Source: Zeimonas sp003577305 (GTDB lineage Bacteria > Pseudomonadota > Gammaproteobacteria > Burkholderiales > Burkholderiaceae_E). From it: a DNA stretch of 64,000 bases. Of the stretch, positions 38,720 through 47,777 are shown in pieces (within the stretch, counting starts at the first letter, position 1; the number at the start of each line of letters is the position of its first letter). Where the stretch lies: the NCBI GenBank assembly GCA_030263385.1, contig SZOX01000006.1, positions 1-64,000 on the forward strand, written 5' to 3'. A program made the position numbers and the translations under genes. The notes under the pieces are model-generated. The model was not told the origin of the DNA and made no database searches. It saw nothing but the letters and a program-made list of their open reading frames with translations.

Positions 38720-39452
38720 GTCCAGCAGCAAGCAGGTGCCGCAGTTGCGCGCGATCGCGAGCCAGGAGCGCTCGACGTCGCTGAAAGCGCGCGAGTCCTG
38801 GCACATCCTCGGAATTATCTCAGAGTTCGTCGAGGCGACCGAACGCCTCGCCGAGATCAGGCCCGCGGTGTCGATCTTCGGCAGCGCGCGCGTGCACCCC
38901 GGGCATCGCTGGTACGACGCCACCGTCGACCTCGCGCGCCAGCTCTCCGACGCCGGGTTCGCGATCGTCTCCGGCGGCGGCCCGGGCATCATGGAAGCGG
39001 CCAACCGCGGCGGCTACGCGGGCAAGTCGGCCTCGGTCGGGCTGAACATCCAGCTGCCGATGGAGCAAAGCGGCAACGGCTACCAGGACATCTCGCTCAC
39101 CTTCCGCCACTTCTTCGCGCGCAAGGTGGCGTTCGCCAAGTACGCCACCGCGTTCGTCGCGCTGCCCGGGGGCTTCGGCACGCTCGACGAACTGTGCGAG
39201 ATGCTCACCATGGTGCAGACCCGCATGGGCCGGCGCATTCCGATCATCCTGATGGACAGCGCGTTCTGGTCGGGCCTCATCGGCTGGATGCGCGAGCAGC
39301 TGCTCGGCAACGGCCTGATCTCCGAGGGCGACGTCGAGTTGATCCAGCTGATCGACGAACCGTCGCAAGTGGTCGAGGCGATCTTCGACTACTACCAGAC
39401 GCGCGGCTTCGTGCCCACGGCCGACGAGCACGAGCGGATGCTCTATCTGTAG
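38718..39452 (+). CDS. LOG-family Rossmann protein (TIGR00730 type)
   Basis: 244 aa. Family motifs: VSIFGSARVHPGHRWYD, IVSGGGPGIMEAANRGGYAGKS, and the catalytic PGGFGTLDELCEMLT near residue 150. LOG homologues remove ribose phosphate from cytokinin nucleotides or act on AMP-like substrates; the larger bacterial versions are not fully characterised. The ATG is part of the CATG shared with polA on the other strand; in-frame GTG at 38736 is an alternative. No good ribosome site is seen at either. Confidence 0.88.
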   Translation: MSSSKQVPQLRAIASQERSTSLKARESWHILGIISEFVEATERLAEIRPAVSIFGSARVHPGHRWYDATVDLARQLSDAGFAIVSGGGPGIMEAANRGGYAGKSASVGLNIQLPMEQSGNGYQDISLTFRHFFARKVAFAKYATAFVALPGGFGTLDELCEMLTMVQTRMGRRIPIILMDSAFWSGLIGWMREQLLGNGLISEGDVELIQLIDEPSQVVEAIFDYYQTRGFVPTADEHERMLYL

Positions 39453-39489
39453 GGCCCGTGAACAGGCCCCAGGAGCACCGTTCCCCGAC

Positions 39490-40458
39490 ATGGCCGTCTT
39501 CACGCCCGTCTCGCGCGAGTCGCTCGCGCACTGGCTCGAACGCTACGATCTCGGCGAGTTGCGCGAGTTCGAGGGCATCGCCTCGGGCATCGAGAACAGC
39601 AACTTCTTCGTCACCACCAGTTCCGGCCGCTTCGTGCTCACGCTGTTCGAGCGCCTCGGCTACGACGAACTGCCGTTCTATCTCGGCCTGATGCACCACC
39701 TGGCCGCCCGCGGCATTCCCTGCCCCGATCCGGTCGCCGATCGCCAGGGCGCCTCGCTCGGCTGGCTCGAAGGCAAGCCGGCGGCGCTGGTCACGCGACT
39801 CGCCGGGCAGGCGGTCATGCGGCCGGGGCCTGCGCATTGCGCGCAGGTCGGGGCACTGCTGGCCCGGATGCATCGCGCCGCGCTCGGCTACGCGGGCAAC
39901 CTGCCGAACCCCCGCGGCATCGACTGGAAAACGGGCGCCGCGCCCGAGGTGCTGCCCTTCCTCGATCGCGACCAGTCGTTGCTGCTGACCGACGAACTCG
40001 CGCGCCAGCGCGCCTTCGCCGCATCGGCAGTGCGCGCGGCGCTGCCCGCGAGCGCGGTGCACGCCGACCTGTTCCGCGACAACGTGCTGTTCGAGACTGC
40101 ACCCGACGGTTCGCCGCAGCTCGGCGGCGTGATCGACTTCTACTTCGCGGGCGTCGACAGCTGGATGTTCGACTTCGCGGTGGCAGCCAACGACTGGTGC
40201 ATCGACGACGCCACCGGCGACTTCGATGCCGCGCGCCTGCAGGCGCTGGCGCTCGCCTACGCTCGCGCGCGCCCACTGCTCGCGGCCGAGCGCACTGCGT
40301 GGCCGATGATGCTGCGCGCCGCAGCGCTGCGCTTCTGGCTGTCGCGGCTGCACGACCTGCACCTGCCGCGGCCAGCCGAGCTGGTCACCCCGAAAGACCC
40401 CGCGCACTTCGAGCGCATCCTGCGCGCGCGCCGCCTGGGCGTGCCGCCGCTTCCATGA
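39490..40458 (+). CDS. thrB: Homoserine kinase, type II (APH fold)
   Basis: Phosphorylates homoserine in threonine synthesis. 322 aa, the aminoglycoside-phosphotransferase-like ThrB form found in many beta- and gammaproteobacteria. Hallmarks: SGIENSNFFVTT, FVLTLFE, and the catalytic Brenner motif VHADLFRDNVLF with GVIDFYFAG following as the metal-binding part. The stop overlaps the start of the next membrane gene in ATGA. thrA and thrC are not in the window. Confidence 0.93.
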   Translation: MAVFTPVSRESLAHWLERYDLGELREFEGIASGIENSNFFVTTSSGRFVLTLFERLGYDELPFYLGLMHHLAARGIPCPDPVADRQGASLGWLEGKPAALVTRLAGQAVMRPGPAHCAQVGALLARMHRAALGYAGNLPNPRGIDWKTGAAPEVLPFLDRDQSLLLTDELARQRAFAASAVRAALPASAVHADLFRDNVLFETAPDGSPQLGGVIDFYFAGVDSWMFDFAVAANDWCIDDATGDFDAARLQALALAYARARPLLAAERTAWPMMLRAAALRFWLSRLHDLHLPRPAELVTPKDPAHFERILRARRLGVPPLP

Positions 40459-41279
40459 CCGCTGCTCCTGCCGGCGCCCTGCGCATCCGTGTGCTGCCGG
40501 CGGCCAGCGGCTGGCGCTGGGTGCCCGACGGCTTCAGGCTGCTGCGGCGCCAGCCGATCGCGCTGCTCGCGATCGTCTTCATGAACCTGCTGGCGCTGTC
40601 GATATCGGTGCTGGTTCCGCTGGTGGGTCCGATCGCGCCGCTGGTGCTCACACCGGCGCTGATGGTCGGCGTGATGCACGCAATCCGCAGCGCCGATCGC
40701 GGACAGATGCCCACGCCGCTGATGCTGCTGGCCGCCTTTCGCGACGACGACGGGCGTGCATGGCGGCCGCTGATCGTGCTGGGTGCGGTCAACGCAGCGT
40801 GCACCGTTGCCGCACTGGCGCTGGCGGCGCTCGCCGACGACGGCGCGCTGATGCGGCTGGCCACCGGACGCATCGGCGGCGACGAGGCGGTGGTCTCCGA
40901 GGGTGCGCTGATGGCCGCCGCGATCCTGTTCCTGCTGGTCTACGCGCCCACGCAGGCGGCGATGTGGTACGCGCCGCTGTTCGTCGCCTGGCACCGAACG
41001 CCGGTGGCGCAGTCGTTGTTCTTCAGCCTCGTCGGCGTCTGGCGCAATCGCCGCGCCTTCGTCGCCTACGCGATCGGCTGGTTCGCGATCGCGCTCGCCG
41101 CGTCGCTGGCGATCCGCCTGCTGCAGATCGCGCTCGGCTCCAGCCCGATCGTGCTCTCGATGGTGCTCTCGCCGCTGTCGCTGATCCTGATCACCGCGGT
41201 CTACTGCTCGTTCTGGTCCACCTACCGCGACGCGGTCGACACCGACGCCACTCCAGCTTCCCCAGCGCCGGTGGCGTAG
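40455..41279 (+). CDS. BPSS1780-family membrane protein
   Basis: 274 aa with six to seven hydrophobic segments (for example FRLLRRQPIALLAIVFMNLLALSISVLVPLVGPIAPLVL). The YAPTQAAMWYAPLFVAWH and AFVAYAIGWFAIALA motifs are typical of this Burkholderiales family. Function unknown. It overlaps thrB by 4 bases and converges on uvrD with one base between stops, so no terminator fits between them. Confidence 0.8.
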   Translation: MTAAPAGALRIRVLPAASGWRWVPDGFRLLRRQPIALLAIVFMNLLALSISVLVPLVGPIAPLVLTPALMVGVMHAIRSADRGQMPTPLMLLAAFRDDDGRAWRPLIVLGAVNAACTVAALALAALADDGALMRLATGRIGGDEAVVSEGALMAAAILFLLVYAPTQAAMWYAPLFVAWHRTPVAQSLFFSLVGVWRNRRAFVAYAIGWFAIALAASLAIRLLQIALGSSPIVLSMVLSPLSLILITAVYCSFWSTYRDAVDTDATPASPAPVA

Positions 41280-41280
41280 C

Positions 41281-43665
41281 TCAGCCGATCGGCTCGAGCC
41301 GCGCCACCGACAGCGCGAGCCACTTCATGCCTTCGCGCCCGAAGTTCACCTGCACGCGCGCATCCTCGCCGCTGCCCTCGATGCCGACGATCACGCCCTC
41401 GCCGAAGCGCGCGTGCGCCACGCCCTGCCCGACGCGAAACGCCGTGCCGCGGTCGAACTTCTGCGCGGCGCGCAGTTCGGCGCTCGACAGGCGTCCGATG
41501 TCGGCATCGCCCGGGCGCACGCTCGCGGCGCGCCCCCGGCCAGCGCCGGCCGCGCGGTCGAACCCCTCCCAGGCGCCGCCCCAGCCTTCGCGATAGCCAG
41601 CAGTGGCGTCCGGCAGCGTATGCGGGGTCAGCCACTTGAGCAGCGCCGGCGGCAACTCGTCGAGGAAGCGCGAGCGCACGCTGTAGCGGGTCTGCCCGTG
41701 CAGCATCCGGGTCTGCGAAAACGACAGGTACAGCCGCTGGCGCGCGCGCGTGATTGCCACGTACATCAGCCGGCGCTCTTCCTCGAGCCCTTCGGGCCCG
41801 GCAATCGAGTTTTCGTGCGGGAACAGGCCTTCCTCGAGCCCGGTGACCATCACCGCGTCGAATTCCAGCCCCTTGGCAGCGTGCACCGTCATCAGCTGCA
41901 CCGCATCGCTGCCTTCGCCCGCCTGGTTCTCGCCGGCCTCGAGCGACGCGTGCGCAAGGAAGGCAGCCAGCGGAGCGACGCGCGGCTCGTGCGCCGCACC
42001 CATCCTCGCACCCGCGCCTTCCGGGCCTTCGGGCGCATCGCTCGCTGCGCCGGCGGCATCGCCGCGCGCCGCGTCGGCCACGCCCGAAACGCCGAAGCTG
42101 GCCGGCACGTCGCGCCCGATTCCTTCGTCGGCGAGGAAGACGGCCGCGGCGTTGACCAGTTCACGCAGGTTCTCGATGCGGTCCTGCCCTTCGCGCTCGG
42201 CACCGTAATGCGCGATGAGGCCGCTGCCCTCGACCACGTGCCCGACCAGTTCGGTGAGCGGCATCGCCCGGGTGTCGGCGCGCAGGCGCTCGATCAGCCG
42301 GGCGAATGCGCCGAGCTTGCCGGCCGCCGCGCCGCCGATCGCGGGCAGCGTCGCGAACAGGCTGCGCCCGCTGGCGCGCGCCGCGTCCTGCAGCGCCTCG
42401 AGCGTGCGCGCGCCGATGCCGCGCGCGGGGAAATTGACCACCCGCAGGAACGCGCCGTCGTCGTCGGGGTTCTCGAGCAGCCGCAGGTAGGCGAGCGCAT
42501 GCCTGATCTCGGCGCGCTCGAAGAAGCGCAGTCCGCCGTAGACGCGGTAGGCGATGCCCGCCGAGAACAGCGCGTGCTCGATCACCCGCGATTGCGCATT
42601 CGAGCGGTACAGCACCGCGATCGCGCTGCGCGACCAGCCCTCGCCGACCAGCCCGCGGATCTCCTCGACCAGCCACTGCGCCTCCTGCGCATCGGTCAGT
42701 GATTCGTGCACACGCACCGGCTCGCCTTCGCCGGCGTCGGTCCAGAGGTTCTTCCCGAGCCGTCGGCTGTTGTGCGCGATCAGCGCATTCGCGCACTCGA
42801 GGATGTTGCCGTGCGAGCGGTAATTCTGCTCGAGCCTGATCAGGTTGGCGACGCGCAGCTCGCGCTCGAACGCCGCCATGTTGGCGACCCTGGCGCCGCG
42901 AAACGCATAGATGCTCTGGTCGTCGTCGCCCACCGCGAAAATCACCGCCGAGTTGCCCGCCAGCAGGCGCAGCCAACGGTACTGCAGCGCATTGGTGTCC
43001 TGGAACTCGTCGACCAGGATGTGCCGGAAACGCGCCTGGTAGTGCCCGCGCAGGAGCTGGTCGCGCAGCAGCAGTTCGTAGCTGCGCAGCAGCAGTTCGG
43101 CGAAGTCGACGACGCCCTCGCGCTGGCACTGCTCGTCGTAGGCTGCGTAGAGCCCGACCATGCGCCGCGTGTAGTCGTCGCCCGCCTCCACGTCGGCCGC
43201 GCGCCGTCCTTCTTCCTTCGCGCCGTTGATGAAGTGCTGCAGGCTTTTCGGCGGGAACTTCTCATCGTCGACCCCGAGCGCGCGCAGCAGCCGCTTGATC
43301 GCCGCGAGCTGGTCCTGCGAGTCGAGGATCTGGAAGGTGTGCGGCAAGCCCGCATCGCGGTGATGCGCGCGCAGCATCCGGTTGGCCAGGCCGTGGAAAG
43401 TGCCGATCCACATGCCGCGCGTGTTCACCGGCAGCATCGCCGAGAGCCGCGCGAGCATCTCGCGCGCCGCCTTGTTCGTGAAAGTGACCGCGAGCAGCCC
43501 CTGGGGACCCACCTGCCCGGTCGAAACCAGCCACGCCATCCGCGTGGTGAGCACGCGCGTCTTGCCGCTGCCGGCACCCGCGAGGACCAGCGCGTGCTGC
43601 GCCGGCAGGGTCACGGCCGCGAGTTGCTGCTCGTTCAGGTGCGCCAGGAGATTCGGGGTGGACAT
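41281..43665 (-). CDS. uvrD: UvrD/Rep-type DNA helicase
   Basis: Superfamily 1A 3'-5' helicase of nucleotide excision and mismatch repair. 794 aa. Motif I AGAGSGKTRVLTTR near residue 30; motif Ia TFTNKAAREM; DEFQDTNALQ (II); GDDDQSIYAFRGA (III); LEQNYRS (IV); LMTVHAAKGLEFD (V) and VAITRARQRLYLS (VI). C-terminal part GYREGWGGAWEGFDR to GQGVAHARFGEGVIVGIEG is the Tudor-like RNA polymerase-binding region. An Ala/Gly-rich insertion lies near residue 560. ATG at 43665 chosen (MSTPNLLAHLNEQQLAAV). Confidence 0.95.
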   Translation of the reverse strand: MSTPNLLAHLNEQQLAAVTLPAQHALVLAGAGSGKTRVLTTRMAWLVSTGQVGPQGLLAVTFTNKAAREMLARLSAMLPVNTRGMWIGTFHGLANRMLRAHHRDAGLPHTFQILDSQDQLAAIKRLLRALGVDDEKFPPKSLQHFINGAKEEGRRAADVEAGDDYTRRMVGLYAAYDEQCQREGVVDFAELLLRSYELLLRDQLLRGHYQARFRHILVDEFQDTNALQYRWLRLLAGNSAVIFAVGDDDQSIYAFRGARVANMAAFERELRVANLIRLEQNYRSHGNILECANALIAHNSRRLGKNLWTDAGEGEPVRVHESLTDAQEAQWLVEEIRGLVGEGWSRSAIAVLYRSNAQSRVIEHALFSAGIAYRVYGGLRFFERAEIRHALAYLRLLENPDDDGAFLRVVNFPARGIGARTLEALQDAARASGRSLFATLPAIGGAAAGKLGAFARLIERLRADTRAMPLTELVGHVVEGSGLIAHYGAEREGQDRIENLRELVNAAAVFLADEGIGRDVPASFGVSGVADAARGDAAGAASDAPEGPEGAGARMGAAHEPRVAPLAAFLAHASLEAGENQAGEGSDAVQLMTVHAAKGLEFDAVMVTGLEEGLFPHENSIAGPEGLEEERRLMYVAITRARQRLYLSFSQTRMLHGQTRYSVRSRFLDELPPALLKWLTPHTLPDATAGYREGWGGAWEGFDRAAGAGRGRAASVRPGDADIGRLSSAELRAAQKFDRGTAFRVGQGVAHARFGEGVIVGIEGSGEDARVQVNFGREGMKWLALSVARLEPIG

Positions 43666-43723
43666 GCTGGCTGGCGCGGGCGTGGCGCGTCGGGCGCGCG
43701 CCGCGCGCCCGACCACGAAAGAC

Positions 43724-44224
43724 TTACCGCTTGGCCGACTTGCGAACCCGTTGCGACCAGACCGGCTGGCGCGGGGCGAGCCCGCCGTGGCGGATCTCGA
43801 CGCAGCGGTTGATCCAGCGCGACGATTCGTCGGCGAGATCGACCACCGGCGCATTGGCGCCGTGGCTCACGCGCACGATGCGATGGCTCTGCACGCCGTA
43901 CTGCTCGAGCAGCGCCGCCACCGCCTGCGTGCGGTGCATGCTCAACTGGACGGCCGCTTCGGGCTCGTCGACCGCGTTGGCGTGTCCGGACACGATGAGG
44001 GTGCCGCCCGGGCCCCTGTTGAAGCGCTCGGCCTGCTCGCGGATGAGCTCGTGGTACTGCTGCGCCACGCGGGTGGAGTCGCCGTCGAAGTAGATCCGCG
44101 TGGAGTCCGGCTCCTGCGCGTTGCCGCAGGCGTGCGCCGCGGCACTGCCGCCGATGACTTCGAGTCTCGGCCTGGGGGAGGACGCAACCACGGAATCCAC
44201 GGTCGAATGAAGCTTTTCCTGCAT
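43724..44224 (-). CDS. OmpA-C-terminal-like domain protein without recognisable signal peptide
   Basis: 166 aa. The domain spans about residues 45-150: RIYFDGDSTRVAQQYHELIREQA, TLIVSGHANAVDE, LSMHRTQAVAALLEQYGVQSHRIVRVSHGANAPV. Peptidoglycan binding in OmpA needs an Asp in the GHTD-like motif and an Arg in LSxxRA; here the Asp position is Asn (GHAN) while the Arg is kept. The N-terminus (MQEKLHSTVDSVV) lacks an export signal and no lipobox is convincing. ATG at 44224 has AGGAG 7 bases before, which supports the start. Neighbour is SulP. Location uncertain. Confidence 0.75.
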   Translation of the reverse strand: MQEKLHSTVDSVVASSPRPRLEVIGGSAAAHACGNAQEPDSTRIYFDGDSTRVAQQYHELIREQAERFNRGPGGTLIVSGHANAVDEPEAAVQLSMHRTQAVAALLEQYGVQSHRIVRVSHGANAPVVDLADESSRWINRCVEIRHGGLAPRQPVWSQRVRKSAKR

Positions 44225-44315
44225 GCACGATCTCCTGACTGGCGTGGCGCGGGCGAGCAAAGCTCCGGCGCCGGAACTTGCGCGGCGCGCCCGGATCGGT
44301 AAGGGGGAAGCCCGC

Positions 44316-44324
44316 ATTTTACCA
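44316..44324 (-). promoter_or_regulatory. Extended -10 promoter of the OmpA-like gene
   Basis: Minus strand reads TGG-TAAAAT, a TGn extended -10 with good hexamer, giving a leader of about 85 nt. It stands out in the 164-base GC-rich gap after sulP. Confidence 0.5.
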
Positions 44325-44388
44325 AATCGGCGCGAGCAGCGCCGCGTACCCCCGCGACGCATGCGCTGCTCCCATCCGCGCATGCGGT

Positions 44389-45678
44389 TCAGTGCCTGGG
44401 CGCCATCAGCTTCGAAAGCACGACGTGCACCGCGAGCCCGCCGAGGATCGCCCATTCCAGCGGAATCATGATCACCAGCGCGAAGGTCGACGCCATCACG
44501 ATCGCATCGAGGCGACTGTGCCGTGCGATGTGCCGGATCTCGCGCAGGTCGATGAGCCCCACCGCGACCATCAACAGGATGCCCGCGACCGACGCGAGCG
44601 GCAGGTAGTGCGACAACGGCGCCACGAACGCCAGCAGGACGAGCAGGAACCCCGCGGCGGCCACCGCCGACAGCGGAGTGCGCGCGCCGGCCGCCACGTT
44701 GACGCCCGAGCGGTTGAACGATCCGCTGGCCGGGTACGAGGAGAAGAACGATCCGATCAGGTTCGCCATTCCCTGCCCGATGACCTCGCGGTTGCCTTCG
44801 AGCCGGTCGCCGCTCTTCACCGCGATCGCGCGCGCGATCGACACCGCTTCGGCCAGCGCCAGCACCGTCATGACCAGCGACGGCATCAGCAGCATCTCGA
44901 GCGCGCTGAACGAGAACGTCGGCGCCGACAGCGGCGGAATCGCGCCCGGCAGTTGCTCGACCGCCTTCACCTCGTACCCGGGCGAAATCGCCGCCAGCAG
45001 CGCTGCGATCGCGCCGCCGGCCAGCACGCCGACCAGCATGTACGGCACGCGGTTGTTCCAGGGTCGCGCGAGCAGGCAGGCCGCGACCGTGCCGAAGGCC
45101 ACCACGGCGGTCGGCCAGTGCGTCAGCCCGATGTCGCGGCCCAGGTGCCAGAGCGTCTGCCACACCGACATGCCGCGCGGCCAGTCGAATCCGAACAGAT
45201 TGCGCACCTGCGAGTTCACGATCAGGATCGCCGCGCCCGCGGTGAAGCCGACGATCACGCTGTGCGGCACGCGGTCGACCGCGCGGCCCAGCCCGGCAAG
45301 GCCGATCGCGAGCTGCCAGAAACCCACCATGAACGTCAGCGTGATCACCAGTTGCACGTAATCGACCGAGCCCGGCGCAGCCAGCGGCGCGATCAGGCCG
45401 AGCACGGTGAGCGAGATGGCATTGGCCGGCCCGGTCACCATGAGGCGACTGGCGCCGAACAGTGCTGCGATCACGCACGGCACCATCGCGCTGTAGAGGC
45501 CGTATTCCGGCGGCATTCCTGCCAGCGTCGCGAACGCAACGCCCTGCGGCAGCACCACCACCGCGCCGGTGAGGCCGGCGAGCAGGTCGGCGCGCACCGT
45601 CGCCCGGTCCTTGACCAGGGGCAGCCACGCGAGGAACGGGAACAGGCGCTCGAGGAGCAGGCGTCGATCAGTTATCAT
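44389..45678 (-). CDS. SulP-family anion transporter lacking the STAS domain
   Basis: 429 aa, about 12 hydrophobic segments. SLC26/SulP motif ATLAGMPPEYGLYSAMVPCVIAALFGASRLMVTGPANAI and GFTAGAAILIVNSQV, with YPASGSFNRSGVN. The usual cytoplasmic STAS domain (which brings homologues to about 550 residues) is missing; the protein ends at SKLMAPRH and the next 164 bases do not encode it. Could carry sulfate, bicarbonate or dicarboxylates. ATG at 45678; an in-frame TTG at 45687 would leave only 2 bases to the divergent EamA ATG. Confidence 0.88.
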   Translation of the reverse strand: MITDRRLLLERLFPFLAWLPLVKDRATVRADLLAGLTGAVVVLPQGVAFATLAGMPPEYGLYSAMVPCVIAALFGASRLMVTGPANAISLTVLGLIAPLAAPGSVDYVQLVITLTFMVGFWQLAIGLAGLGRAVDRVPHSVIVGFTAGAAILIVNSQVRNLFGFDWPRGMSVWQTLWHLGRDIGLTHWPTAVVAFGTVAACLLARPWNNRVPYMLVGVLAGGAIAALLAAISPGYEVKAVEQLPGAIPPLSAPTFSFSALEMLLMPSLVMTVLALAEAVSIARAIAVKSGDRLEGNREVIGQGMANLIGSFFSSYPASGSFNRSGVNVAAGARTPLSAVAAAGFLLVLLAFVAPLSHYLPLASVAGILLMVAVGLIDLREIRHIARHSRLDAIVMASTFALVIMIPLEWAILGGLAVHVVLSKLMAPRH

Positions 45679-45689
45679 GTATAGCAATC

Positions 45690-46634
45690 ATGCAAGGGCC
45701 GGTTCGACCCCACGGGCGCGAGCGCGAACTGCAGGCCCTCGTGGTCGCACTCGCGGTCGTCGCCGTCTGGGGGGCGAACTTCTCGGTGCAGAAGGCCCTG
45801 TTCGCCGCAATCACGCCGGCCGGGTTCCTGTTCGCGCGCTACCTGATCATGCCCGTGTGCGCGCTGGCGCTGCTGCTGCACGCTTACGGCACCCGTTTTC
45901 CGGCGGTTTCGCGGCACGACCTGTTCGCGCTGGCCAGGCTCGGCTTCGTCGGTCACGTGCTCCACGTGGGCATGGTGACCTACGGCATCGACTGGTCGAC
46001 CGCGTTCTCCAGTTCGCTGATCCTGGCGTGCGGACCGATCTTCACGCTGCTGATCCTGCGCTGGTCCGGCATCGAGCGGCTCAACGGCGCGCAGATCGCG
46101 GGCGTGGCGGCCGCCTGCGCCGGCGTGTTGGTGTTCCTGTCGGACAAGCTGCTCGCCGGCCGCTGGCTGGCCGGCGGCGGCGACCTGTTCCTGCTGGTCG
46201 CGGCAAGCTTCTTCTCGTACTACACCGTTGCCTCGAAGCCGCTGATCGAACGCCATGGTGGAATCGTGGTGATGGCCTACGCGACGTTGCTCGGCAGCGT
46301 GCCCGTCGTGGCACTGTCGATGCCGGCGGGCATGGGCGTCGAGTGGACGAGGCTCTCGCCACTGCTCTGGCTCGGCCTGCTGTGGGCGGTGACCGTTTCG
46401 GCCTTCGCCGGCTGGCTGGCCTGGGGATGGGCCAACGCGGTGCGCGGCGTGGGCCGCACTGCCCCGCTGATGTACCTGATGCCGCCGGTCGCCGGAGTCG
46501 TCGCGTGGATCGCATCGGACGAGCGCTTCACCGCCGCCAAGCTGCTCGGCGCGGCAATCACGCTCGGCGGCGTCGCGCTGGCGCAGTTCGCCGGCAGGAG
46601 CCGCGCGCGCGAAGCACCGGCCCTGGTCGACTGA
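45690..46634 (+). CDS. EamA-type (DMT) transporter
   Basis: 314 aa, ten hydrophobic segments in two EamA repeats. First repeat: LAVVAVWGANFSVQKALF and GVLVFLSDKLLA; second: AGWLAWGWANAVRGVGRTAPLMYLMPPVAGVVAWI. Members export amino acids or metabolites; specificity cannot be told. It diverges from sulP with only 11 bases between ATGs, so the promoters must lie inside the neighbouring genes or overlap. Sequence ends at 46634 followed by 144 bases with no gene. Confidence 0.9.
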   Translation: MQGPVRPHGRERELQALVVALAVVAVWGANFSVQKALFAAITPAGFLFARYLIMPVCALALLLHAYGTRFPAVSRHDLFALARLGFVGHVLHVGMVTYGIDWSTAFSSSLILACGPIFTLLILRWSGIERLNGAQIAGVAAACAGVLVFLSDKLLAGRWLAGGGDLFLLVAASFFSYYTVASKPLIERHGGIVVMAYATLLGSVPVVALSMPAGMGVEWTRLSPLLWLGLLWAVTVSAFAGWLAWGWANAVRGVGRTAPLMYLMPPVAGVVAWIASDERFTAAKLLGAAITLGGVALAQFAGRSRAREAPALVD

Positions 46635-46778
46635 AGCCGACTCGGGGGCCGCGCCGGTGGCATGGTCCTTGCTGCGCGCATCCGGCATTCTATCGTGACG
46701 CTTTCGGCCGAACGCGCGCGCACGGCGCCCAGGCAGTTCGAGACCGCCTGCACGGCGCTTCGCCGCGGCCGGCCCGCA

Positions 46779-47756
46779 TCAGTGCGCAGCGGTCACTCGC
46801 AGCAAGGGTGCCCGACAGGCACCGTCAACGATGCGTGCCAGCCCGCGAAACGCGAGGTCGCCGACGAGCACGCGGCGCACCGGCACTTCGCGCTGGCTCG
46901 CCGCGTAGCGCCCCTTGTCGTCGAACGCCTCGAGGAACGCCGCGGCGTCGAGCCCCTCGCCCAGCCCGTCGAGCACTCCTCCGGTGAGCCAGACGCCGGC
47001 GTCGGCGCCGAAGGCGAGGCACAGGTCGCCCGCAAACGCGCCGAGCAGGCGCGAAAACCACTGCACCGCCTCGCGCGCGGCCCGCTCGCCCTGCGCCGCG
47101 CGCGCGACGACCTCGGGCGCCGGCGTCGGCGTGGCGGCGCCGCTGCGCCAGGCGTGCAGCCAGCCGAGCCCTTCGCCGCAGAGCAGGCGCTCCCACGACA
47201 TCCGCCCCCAGCGCGCGCGACCGCGCTCGCGCAGCGCCTCGATTGCGGTGTCCAGCCAGGCAAGACCCATGTGACCGGCCTCGCTGGCAAGCACGCGTTC
47301 GTCTTCGCCGCCGGCCCCGCCGATCAGCGCAGCCACGCCGAGTCCGGTTCCCGGGCCGATCAGCAGCCGGCTGCCCGATCCTCGGGTGCCGGCACGCAGC
47401 ACGGCGGTGTCGCCCTCGCCCAGTGCCGACAAGCCGGCGGCGGCGGCGACGAAATCGTTGACGACGCACAGCGTGCGCAACTGCAGGGTCGCGCGCAGGC
47501 TTTCCGGATCGAGCACCCAGTCGCGGTTGGTCATTCGCAGCGGGCCGCTACGCACCGCCAGCGCGATCGCGAGTGCGGCGTGCGCCGCGGGCTGCGCCTG
47601 CGTGCGCTCGAAACCGAGCAGTGCTTCGGCGACGCCGGCGCTCGCGTCGGCGCGCATTCGCGTGATCGCACCGGCACCGGCCTCGCGGCCCCAGCGGCAG
47701 ATGCGCACGTTGGTGCCGCCGATGTCGGTGAACAGCCAGTCGCGCGTGCCGGACAT
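46779..47756 (-). CDS. glk: Glucokinase
   Basis: 325 aa, the Glk (not ROK) family: phosphate-1 motif TDIGGTNVRICRW, the catalytic Asp in CVVNDFVAAAAGL, GPGTGLGVAALIGG and EAGHMGLAWLD, and the adenosine segment VWLTGGVLDGLG. Phosphorylates glucose with ATP for the Entner-Doudoroff or pentose routes. EAGH replaces the more common EGGH. Convergent with EamA across 144 bases. marR starts upstream on the same strand 21 bases away, so they may be co-transcribed. Confidence 0.9.
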   Translation of the reverse strand: MSGTRDWLFTDIGGTNVRICRWGREAGAGAITRMRADASAGVAEALLGFERTQAQPAAHAALAIALAVRSGPLRMTNRDWVLDPESLRATLQLRTLCVVNDFVAAAAGLSALGEGDTAVLRAGTRGSGSRLLIGPGTGLGVAALIGGAGGEDERVLASEAGHMGLAWLDTAIEALRERGRARWGRMSWERLLCGEGLGWLHAWRSGAATPTPAPEVVARAAQGERAAREAVQWFSRLLGAFAGDLCLAFGADAGVWLTGGVLDGLGEGLDAAAFLEAFDDKGRYAASQREVPVRRVLVGDLAFRGLARIVDGACRAPLLRVTAAH

Positions 47757-47777
47757 CGAGGCCTGGCCAGCGGCCGC

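Noticed and set aside
39453..39475. GGGCC/GGCCC inverted repeat after the LOG gene as a terminator
   Set aside because: Only a 5-bp stem with an 8-9 base loop and no T-run; too weak in GC-rich DNA.
44225..44388. Remnant STAS domain downstream of sulP
   Set aside because: All minus-strand frames in this gap give Arg-rich or short peptides with no STAS pattern.
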